From contig CAXBDI010000120.1 in assembly GCA_963974445.1 (NCBI GenBank), positions 1-11,558 on the forward strand: DNA of 11,558 nt, written 5' to 3'. Position numbers and translations under genes: made by a program. Of this stretch, positions 7,169 to 11,558 are shown one piece after another (position 1 is the first letter of the stretch; each line of letters opens with the position of its first letter). The stretch is from JACKII01 sp963974445. Its GTDB lineage: Bacteria; Pseudomonadota; Alphaproteobacteria; Bin95. The notes beneath the pieces were generated by a model. That model did not search any database, was not told the origin of the DNA, and saw nothing but the letters and a program-made list of their open reading frames with translations.

Positions 7169-7186
7169 GAGCGGCTTCCCCCGCTC
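7169..7186 (-). terminator. Candidate terminator of the biotinyl carrier gene
   Basis: Perfect 6-bp GC-rich stem GAGCGG/CCGCTC with a 6-nt loop, 28 nt beyond the stop of the leftward biotinyl carrier gene. Read on the minus strand, the stem is followed by TGGTTTCAT, which is only a weak T-run. A competing stem TCAAA/TTTGA (7185-7189 with 7198-7202) overlaps it. Confidence 0.4.
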
Positions 7187-7214
7187 AAATGAACCCGTTT
7201 GATCGGCCGCCGCT

Positions 7215-7436
7215 CTAATTCTCGATCACCGCAACCTCGTCGCCTTCTTCCAGAGGGTCGCCCTCTTCCACCAGGATTTCCTTCACGACGCCCGCACATG
7301 GCGCACCGATGGGAATCTCCATTTTCATGCTCTCGACGATCACGATCGGATCGTCTTCCTCGACCTTGGTGCCGACCGGTGCCTCTATCTGAAACACCTT
7401 TCCAGGAATTTCGGACTCAACTTTCGTTTCTGCCAT
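7215..7436 (-). CDS. Stand-alone biotinyl/lipoyl attachment domain protein (BCCP-like)
   Basis: A 73-residue protein consisting only of a biotinyl/lipoyl carrier domain. The attachment lysine is K38 in ESMKME (35-40), matching the biotin-type [A/S]MKM motif. The flanking half-barrels, PGKVFQIEAPVGTKVEEDD (11-29) and APCAGVVKEILVEEGDPLEEGDEVAVIE (45-72), complete the domain. It would carry biotin between the carboxylase and carboxyltransferase halves of a biotin-dependent enzyme, after modification by a biotin ligase. Single-domain proteins of this kind are often annotated as acetyl-CoA carboxylase BCCP subunits, but this one is far shorter than AccB, and no carboxylase, carboxyltransferase or ligase gene is visible, so its partner is unknown. 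Lipoylation is less likely given the M residues flanking K38. AAGGA lies about 10 nt upstream of the ATG. Confidence 0.87.
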   Translation of the reverse strand: MAETKVESEIPGKVFQIEAPVGTKVEEDDPIVIVESMKMEIPIGAPCAGVVKEILVEEGDPLEEGDEVAVIEN

Positions 7437-7477
7437 CTTGGGCGCTTCCTTGGGAATGACTACATAGGCTGCGCGAG

Positions 7478-7506
7478 ACGTTAGCCTCGCCCCCTGCCGC
7501 TGACAA
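7478..7506 (-). promoter_or_regulatory. Candidate sigma-70 promoter for the biotinyl carrier gene
   Basis: On the minus strand, TTGTCA (7506-7501) and TAACGT (7483-7478) are separated by exactly 17 nt. The -35 matches the consensus at five of six positions and the -10 keeps the key TA...T bases. Transcription would start near 7471, giving a leader of about 35 nt that includes the AAGGA ribosome binding site. Confidence 0.45.
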
Positions 7507-7514
7507 GCGTCAGC
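7499..7514. promoter_or_regulatory. Palindrome GCTGAC-AAGC-GTCAGC overlapping the -35 box
   Basis: A perfect 6+6 inverted repeat with a 4-nt centre. It covers the -35 box proposed for the leftward biotinyl carrier gene and sits about 50 nt upstream of the carbonic anhydrase start. A second arm pair, TGACA (7501-7505) and TGTCA (7516-7520), overlaps it. The position suits an operator acting on one or both divergent genes, but no regulator gene is nearby. Confidence 0.35.
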
Positions 7515-7565
7515 CTGTCATTCCCTTCGCCAGACCGTCATCTGACATTTGAGAGAGGCCTTGCC

Positions 7566-8204
7566 ATGACCAGTATCCGCACGATTGACGACCTGCACGC
7601 CGGCTACCAGCGGTTTCGCACCGGGCGATTCACCGAGGCCCGCGAGCGTTATCGTCATCTGGCGGAGCAAGGTCAGGAGCCGGCCGTCATGCTGATCGCC
7701 TGCTGCGACAGCCGCGCCGACCCGGCCATGATCTTCGACGCCGGGCCGGGCGAGTTGTTCGTACTGCGCAACGTCGCGAATCTGGTGCCGCCGCCGGCAG
7801 ATGACAACGCCTTCCGCTCCACCAGCGCTGCCATTGAGTTTGCGGTCTCTGTGCTGAAAGTGCAGCACGTAGTGATCATGGGGCACGCCCAGTGCGGTGG
7901 CGTCCGCGCGTATGTGGATGGTGCGATGGGCGAAGCCGTGGCTGGCCGTTATATCGCCCGTTGGGCCTCGCTGTTGGCGCCGGCCTACGAATCGATGCCG
8001 CAGGGCCTGCCGGCGCCGGAGGCGGCGCGGGTGTTGGAGCGGGCGGCGGTGCGCCATTCCTTGCAGCAACTCAACGCCTTTCCCTTTGTAGCCGAGCGGG
8101 TCAAGGCCGGCACGCTGACGACACACGGTGCCTTTTTCGGCATCGCCACGGGAGTTTTGGAATGGTTGAGCCAGGGCGACAGCGGTTTTCAGCCGGTCGT
8201 GTAA
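7566..8204 (+). CDS. Beta-class carbonic anhydrase
   Basis: A 212-residue zinc enzyme interconverting CO2 and bicarbonate in the cytoplasm. The beta-class signature is complete: zinc ligand C46 with the D48/R50 dyad in ACCDSRADP (45-53), and zinc ligands H107 and C110 in GHAQCGG (106-112). The segment FVLRNVANLVPP (65-76) and the STSAAIEFAVSVLKVQHVVIMGH stretch (85-107) are also typical. The N-terminal part, YQRFRTGRF (14-22), is the usual helix start. There is no signal peptide or membrane segment. AGAGG ends 7 nt before the ATG. It is divergent from the biotinyl carrier gene and lies 74 nt upstream of fhs on the same strand. Supplying bicarbonate to a biotin-dependent carboxylase is a reasonable but unproven role. 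Confidence 0.95.
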   Translation: MTSIRTIDDLHAGYQRFRTGRFTEARERYRHLAEQGQEPAVMLIACCDSRADPAMIFDAGPGELFVLRNVANLVPPPADDNAFRSTSAAIEFAVSVLKVQHVVIMGHAQCGGVRAYVDGAMGEAVAGRYIARWASLLAPAYESMPQGLPAPEAARVLERAAVRHSLQQLNAFPFVAERVKAGTLTTHGAFFGIATGVLEWLSQGDSGFQPVV

Positions 8205-8211
8205 GTCCCAT

Positions 8212-8264
8212 CGCCGAATCGGCGGCATGGCGCTAGTTTCCCAGGCAACAAAGTCTTTGCCATG
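8212..8264 (+). promoter_or_regulatory. Stem-loops in the leader before fhs
   Basis: The 74-nt gap between the carbonic anhydrase stop and the fhs start holds a perfect 5-bp stem CGCCG-AAT-CGGCG (8212-8224) and a second inverted repeat CATGGC/GCCATG (8226-8231 with 8259-8264, 27-nt loop). The 3' arm of the second ends on the first base of the GGGAG ribosome binding site (8264-8268). No T-run follows the first stem. They could form a transcript end or a leader affecting translation. Confidence 0.3.
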
Positions 8265-8278
8265 GGAGCCCTTGCGCA

Positions 8279-9955
8279 TTGTCCGTTCCATCCGATATTG
8301 AAATTGCCCGCGCTGCGAAGATGCAACCAATTGGCGAAATCGCCGCCGGGCTCGGCCTGCCGGAGGAGGCGCTGGAGCCCTATGGCCGAACCAAGGCGAA
8401 AATCGCACTCGGCCGCGTGCCGGGCCTGGCGGAGAAGCCGGACGGCAAGCTGATCCTGGTCACCGCCATGACGCCGACGCCGGCGGGCGAGGGCAAGACG
8501 ACGACCACGGTCGGGCTCGGCGACGGGTTGAACCGCATCGGCAAGAACGCCATCATGTGCCTGCGTGAGCCCTCGCTCGGCCCTTGCTTCGGCCAGAAGG
8601 GCGGGGCGGCTGGCGGCGGCTATGCGCAGGTGGTGCCGATGGAGGACATCAACCTGCACTTCACCGGCGACATGCACGCCATCGGTGCGGCGCACAATCT
8701 GTTGAGCGCCATGGTCGATAACCACATCTATTGGGGCAACGCGACCAACCTGGACGCGCGCCGGGTGACCTGGCGGCGGGTGGTCGACATGAACGACCGG
8801 GCGCTGCGCGATATCGTCGTGTCGCTAGGCGGCGTCACCAACGGCTTTCCGCGCCAGACCGGCTACGACATCACGGTCGCCAGCGAGATCATGGCGATCC
8901 TCTGCCTCTCGGATTCGTTGGAAGACTTGGAACGCCGGCTCGGCCAGATCGTTGTCGGCGCGACCCGGGACGGCCACTATGTGACGGCGCGCGACCTGAA
9001 GGCCGATGGCGCCATGGCGGTGCTGCTGCGCGACGCGCTGATGCCGAACCTGGTGCAGACGCTGGAGAACAACCCGGCCATCGTCCACGGTGGCCCTTTC
9101 GCCAACATCGCCCACGGCTGCAACACCGTGCTGGCGACGAAGACCGGGCTGAAGCTGGCGGATTACGTGGTGACGGAGGCTGGCTTTGGCGCTGATTTGG
9201 GGGCCGAGAAATTCTTCGACATCAAGTGCCGTAAGGCCGGCCTGTCGCCGGTCGCCGCGGTAGTAGTGGCCACGGCCCGCGCTTTAAAATTCCATGGCGG
9301 CGTCGCTCGTGCTGACCTGAACCACGAGAACGTGGCGGCGCTGGAGGCGGGCCTCGCCAATCTGGGCAAGCATTTGGATAACGTAGCCAGCTATGGCGTG
9401 CCGCCAGTGGTGGCGATCAACGGCTTCTCCGCCGATACGGAGGCCGAACACGCCGCGATCAAGGCATTCTGCGCCGCGCGAGGTGTCGAGGCTTCTATCT
9501 GTACGCACTGGGCCGAGGGCAGCAAGGGCACCACAGAACTGGCGGAAATCGTCGCTGCCACCGCCGACTCCGGCCAGGCGAGCTTTGCCCCGATCTATCC
9601 CGACGCCATGCCGCTTGCCGAAAAGGCTCGCACCGTGGCGCAGAAGATTTACGGCGCCGACGATATCGACATCGCCGGCCCAGCCGCCCGGCAATTGCAG
9701 CAGTTCGAGGACAAGGGTTACGGCCATCTGCCAGTCTGCATGGCCAAAACCCAATACAGCTTTTCGACCGACCCGTCGGCAAAAGGCGCGCCCACCGGCC
9801 ACACCGTCGAAATCCGCGAGGCTCGTCTTTCCGCCGGCGCTGAGTTCGTCGTGCTGATCTGCGGCGATATCATGACCATGCCGGGCCTGCCGCGCACCCC
9901 CGCCGCCGAGGCCATCGGCCTGAACGCGGCGGGTGAGGTCGAGGGGCTGTTTTAG
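8279..9955 (+). CDS. fhs: Formate-tetrahydrofolate ligase
   Basis: A 558-residue cytoplasmic enzyme making 10-formyl-tetrahydrofolate from formate, ATP and tetrahydrofolate. It feeds one-carbon units into purine, Met-tRNA formylation and serine/methylene-folate pools. The start is TTG: the protein then begins MSVPSDIEIARAA as the family does, no in-frame ATG exists until residue 15, and GGGAG lies 10 nt upstream. Key features: P-loop TPTPAGEGKTT (65-75), EPSLGPCFGQKGGAAGGGYAQ (97-117), MEDINLHFTGDMHA (121-134), NPAIVHGGPFANIAHGCN (265-282) and the C-terminal GDIMTMPGLPRTPAA segment. The length matches the family and no motif is broken. FolD and other folate genes are not adjacent, so coupling to the usual interconversion partners must come from elsewhere. 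Confidence 0.97.
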   Translation: MSVPSDIEIARAAKMQPIGEIAAGLGLPEEALEPYGRTKAKIALGRVPGLAEKPDGKLILVTAMTPTPAGEGKTTTTVGLGDGLNRIGKNAIMCLREPSLGPCFGQKGGAAGGGYAQVVPMEDINLHFTGDMHAIGAAHNLLSAMVDNHIYWGNATNLDARRVTWRRVVDMNDRALRDIVVSLGGVTNGFPRQTGYDITVASEIMAILCLSDSLEDLERRLGQIVVGATRDGHYVTARDLKADGAMAVLLRDALMPNLVQTLENNPAIVHGGPFANIAHGCNTVLATKTGLKLADYVVTEAGFGADLGAEKFFDIKCRKAGLSPVAAVVVATARALKFHGGVARADLNHENVAALEAGLANLGKHLDNVASYGVPPVVAINGFSADTEAEHAAIKAFCAARGVEASICTHWAEGSKGTTELAEIVAATADSGQASFAPIYPDAMPLAEKARTVAQKIYGADDIDIAGPAARQLQQFEDKGYGHLPVCMAKTQYSFSTDPSAKGAPTGHTVEIREARLSAGAEFVVLICGDIMTMPGLPRTPAAEAIGLNAAGEVEGLF

Positions 9956-10095
9956 GCCGCAACGTCCATAAACCTAGGTTATACGGCGGACTTCCTGAGC
10001 TTTTGAGCAATGGTCTCGCTTGAGCGCTGGGGGCATGTCGTCGGCAGCGGACCCGAATGGTCGGGCCTGTAAGACAGCTTTAGGAAATCCACCCC
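9956..10095. other. Gap after fhs with palindrome AACCTAGGTT
   Basis: A 140-nt non-coding gap. It contains the perfect 10-bp palindrome AACCTAGGTT (9971-9980), loosely framed by GCCG (9956-9959) and CGGC (9984-9987), and a short stem CCCGA-ATGG-TCGGG (10052-10065). The PepSY gene's ribosome binding site AGGA (10082-10085) lies at its end. I could not assign a promoter or a standard terminator. Confidence 0.3.
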
Positions 10096-10446
10096 ATGCC
10101 CACGAAACAATCGCGCAGCCGCATCCTGCCGCTCGCCGCCATCGCAGGTGCCGTCATGCTTCTGCCGCTCGCCGCGTTCGCCGCCCCGGTAGCCGGAGAC
10201 TCTCTCGGCACGTCGGCGGCCGAAATCCGCGCCGCACTGACCCAGCAGGGTTATGCAATCGGCGACGTGGAGACCGAAAACGGCCAAATTCAGGTGGAGA
10301 TCACCGCCAACGGCAAGAGCTACGAAGTCAAGGTCGATCAGAAGACCGGCAAAGTGGTTGATGTGGAGCAGGAAGACGACGACCACGACAAGAACCACGA
10401 ACGCTCGGAGAAACACGAGAAGGGTGGCGATAAGAAGGACCGCTAG
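10096..10446 (+). CDS. Small exported PepSY domain protein
   Basis: A 116-residue protein with a clear signal peptide: a basic start (KQSRSR), a hydrophobic core at about 10-28 and probable cleavage after AFA (27-29), so it is expected in the periplasm. Residues about 38-92 form one PepSY domain (TSAAEIRAALTQQGYAIGDV followed by QVEITANGKSYEVKVDQKTGKVVDVE). The last 25 residues are almost entirely Asp, Glu, His and Lys (DDDHDKNHERSEKHEKGGDKKDR type), probably disordered and possibly metal-binding. PepSY domains are linked to peptidase inhibition or to sensing at the cell envelope, but single-domain forms mostly lack a proven function. AGGA lies 10 nt before the ATG. A DUF347 membrane protein gene follows 236 nt downstream on the same strand. 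Confidence 0.85.
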   Translation: MPTKQSRSRILPLAAIAGAVMLLPLAAFAAPVAGDSLGTSAAEIRAALTQQGYAIGDVETENGQIQVEITANGKSYEVKVDQKTGKVVDVEQEDDDHDKNHERSEKHEKGGDKKDR

Positions 10447-10501
10447 AGCAGCGCCCGATCGAATGGACCGGCGCAAAACAGCTCTAAGTCTTTCAATCTA
10501 G
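10444..10501. repeat. REP-like imperfect inverted repeat (TAGAGC...GCTCTA)
   Basis: It starts at the PepSY stop codon. Outer arms TAGAGC (10444-10449) and GCTCTA (10481-10486) pair, and inner arms GCGCC (10451-10455) and GGCGC (10470-10474) nest inside. A trailing segment ends in CTAG at 10498-10501. From memory this resembles intergenic TAGAGC-type repeats scattered through many alphaproteobacterial genomes. Only one copy lies in this window, so its repeat nature is inferred. Confidence 0.45.
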
Positions 10502-10511
10502 TCCGTCTAAC

Positions 10512-10539
10512 CCCGACCAGCCGCTATCGGTTGGTCGGG
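10512..10539. terminator. Strong stem-loop between the PepSY and DUF347 genes
   Basis: Arms CCCGACCAGCC (10512-10522) and GGTTGGTCGGG (10529-10539) form an 11-bp stem with one G-T pair and a 6-nt loop GCTATC. This is the strongest simple hairpin in the window. No clear T-run follows on either strand, so it may act as a transcript-end stabiliser or a weak bidirectional terminator rather than a classical terminator. It lies 65 nt after the PepSY stop and 144 nt before the DUF347 start. Confidence 0.45.
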
Positions 10540-10682
10540 TGAGGCTTTCGGGCTCGCCTGCACGAGGTTTCGGTCAGCCCGGGCCCTGAACATCTTTTCC
10601 CCTTCACCATGTCGTAAGCAATCGGCACCGCCAGAGCGCTCAAAAAAGCCGCCGTGCGAGCCTGTTGTTAAGGATACCCCAG

Positions 10683-11543
10683 ATGACACATTCCACACTC
10701 TATGCCGGCGCGCCGGCGGTCCAAGACGACCAATCGCTTGGCCAGGTCTTGTTCAACAAAGTACCGGAAATCACCGCCTATTTCTGGATCATCAAAGTTC
10801 TGGCGACCACGGTGGGTGAGACTGCCGCTGACTTTCTGAACGAGGCACTTGGGCTGGGGCTGAGCGGCACATCGGTTATCATGGCCGCGCTGCTGGCGGC
10901 GGTGCTGGTACTGCAGTTCCGGCAGCACCAGTATAAGCCCGGCACCTATTGGCTGGCCGTGGTGCTGATCAGTGTGGTCGGCACACTCATCACCGACAAT
11001 CTCGTCGATAACTTCGGCGTATCTCTGCAAGCCACGACCCTGGCATTTGCGGGAGCTTTGGCTTTAACCTTCGCGATATGGTATGCGGCGGAAAGGACGC
11101 TCTCGATCCACACGATCTACACCGCCCGGCGCGAGGCGTTCTATTGGCTGGCGATCCTGTTCACCTTTGCCCTGGGTACAGCCGCAGGCGATCTGATGGC
11201 GGAGAGCCTGGGCCTCGGCTACGCGCCGTCGGCTTTGATCTTTGCCGGCCTCATCGGTTTGGTGGCACTCGCTTATAAAGGTGTCGGCATGAACGGGGTC
11301 CTGTCTTTCTGGCTGGCCTACATCCTGACGCGGCCGCTCGGCGCTTCCATCGGCGACTACCTCTCGCAGCCGGTCGAAAATGGTGGGCTCGATCTCGGCA
11401 CCGTCATTACCAGCGGCTTGTTCCTGGGCGCGATCCTGGCATTGGTGATCTACCTGACGATGTCGCGGATCGACCTGGAAAGCGCACGGGTGGAAGGCGA
11501 GGCTGTACCGGTCCACAGTTATGAGACATGTGATTGGGCTTAA
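10683..11543 (+). CDS. DUF347 four-repeat membrane protein (COG4705)
   Basis: A 286-residue inner-membrane protein of the COG4705/DUF347 family, with about eight membrane helices arranged as four two-helix repeats. Each repeat starts with an aromatic-Trp pair and ends with a Gly...Asp motif: W35 with VGETAAD (D50), W90 with VGTLITD (D105), W155 with LGTAAGD (D170), and W210 with LGASIGD (D225). The NKVPEITAYFWIIKVLATTVG opening (25-45) is characteristic of the family. The ATG at 10683 is chosen because AGGA (10671-10674) lies 8 nt upstream; a TTG at 10665 in the same frame has no such site. The charged C-terminal tail (about 262-286) is probably cytoplasmic. Function is unknown to me. The symmetric helices with buried acidic residues suggest transport, which is inference. 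The preceding exported PepSY protein may be a partner. Confidence 0.9.
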   Translation: MTHSTLYAGAPAVQDDQSLGQVLFNKVPEITAYFWIIKVLATTVGETAADFLNEALGLGLSGTSVIMAALLAAVLVLQFRQHQYKPGTYWLAVVLISVVGTLITDNLVDNFGVSLQATTLAFAGALALTFAIWYAAERTLSIHTIYTARREAFYWLAILFTFALGTAAGDLMAESLGLGYAPSALIFAGLIGLVALAYKGVGMNGVLSFWLAYILTRPLGASIGDYLSQPVENGGLDLGTVITSGLFLGAILALVIYLTMSRIDLESARVEGEAVPVHSYETCDWA

Positions 11544-11558
11544 GCGGCAAGTTGGGTG

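Larger units (their letters stand above)
6811..7214. other. 404-nt stretch without a convincing gene; rich in inverted repeats
   Basis: No reading frame here looks like a maintained protein. It contains GCGCA-CGGC-TGCGC (6827-6840), the palindrome at 6850-6862, the long hairpin at 6934-6984, the 12-bp palindrome CCGGCATGCCGG (7030-7041) and the hairpin at 7169-7186. A plus-strand frame from ATG 6926 to a stop at 7105 (59 codons) begins MKGRWRIVE and then becomes low-complexity. From memory, those nine residues resemble the start of a small conserved hypothetical protein family, so this may be the remains of a broken gene. No tRNA-like cloverleaf was recognised. Confidence 0.45.

Noticed and set aside
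8205..8281. Tetrahydrofolate riboswitch before fhs
   Set aside because: The gap is only 74 nt and shows two simple stems without the multi-helix conserved core expected of known folate riboswitches.
7518..8408. Minus-strand 296-codon frame opposite the carbonic anhydrase
   Set aside because: It is a shadow of the carbonic anhydrase and fhs coding strand in a GC-rich region; its composition is Arg/Gly/His-heavy with no family match.
9979..10476. Minus-strand 165-codon frame with a very hydrophobic stretch opposite the PepSY gene
   Set aside because: The hydrophobic run is simply the complement of the Asp/Lys/His-rich tail codons. The plus-strand PepSY protein has a signal peptide, a domain and a ribosome binding site.

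Overview
The window is GC-rich, densely coding chromosomal DNA. The gene content suggests a free-living alphaproteobacterium, possibly Rhodospirillales-like: a ruvC-ruvA-ruvB run, a DUF4399 protein, a DUF347 repeat membrane protein, a GFA-family protein, and an imperfect inverted repeat whose outer arms are TAGAGC and GCTCTA. This placement is inferred from family distribution and base composition, because there is no rRNA gene or other strong taxonomic marker. I see no tRNA, insertion sequence, integrase, phage gene or CRISPR array.

Layout. (1) 144-3749 is a metabolic block. A luciferase-like oxidoreductase (minus) diverges from a MaoC/HTD2-type acyl-CoA hydratase (plus). A GFA-type zinc protein follows (plus) and converges on an ACAD10-like phosphotransferase (minus). 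(2) 3915-4340 is a secreted, histidine-rich DUF4399 protein, divergent from the phosphotransferase. (3) 4565-6810 is ruvC-ruvA-ruvB, the Holliday-junction resolution genes, in one tight operon: ruvC and ruvA overlap by ATGA, and ruvB starts 9 nt after ruvA. (4) 6811-7214 is a 404-nt stretch with no convincing gene. It holds several inverted repeats, including a 51-nt imperfect hairpin and a possible gene relic. (5) 7215-9955 holds a 73-residue stand-alone biotinyl carrier domain (minus), divergent from a beta-carbonic anhydrase (plus), followed by formate-tetrahydrofolate ligase (fhs) with a TTG start. (6) 10096-11543 holds a small exported PepSY protein and an eight-helix DUF347 membrane protein, separated by a REP-like element and a strong stem-loop.

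How the genes fit together. The Ruv proteins form one machine: RuvAB migrates the branch and RuvC cuts. The MaoC hydratase, luciferase-like oxidoreductase and ACAD10-like phosphotransferase would fit breakdown of CoA-linked carboxylic acids, but no dehydrogenase or CoA ligase in the window fixes a substrate. Carbonic anhydrase next to a biotin carrier suggests bicarbonate supply to a carboxylase encoded elsewhere. Fhs and the GFA protein both touch one-carbon metabolism but lie 5.6 kb apart.

I did not find a clearly new multi-gene system. The most worthwhile leads are the PepSY/DUF347 pair with its intervening structured DNA, the structured non-coding stretch after ruvB, and a palindrome overlapping the likely promoter of the biotin-carrier gene.
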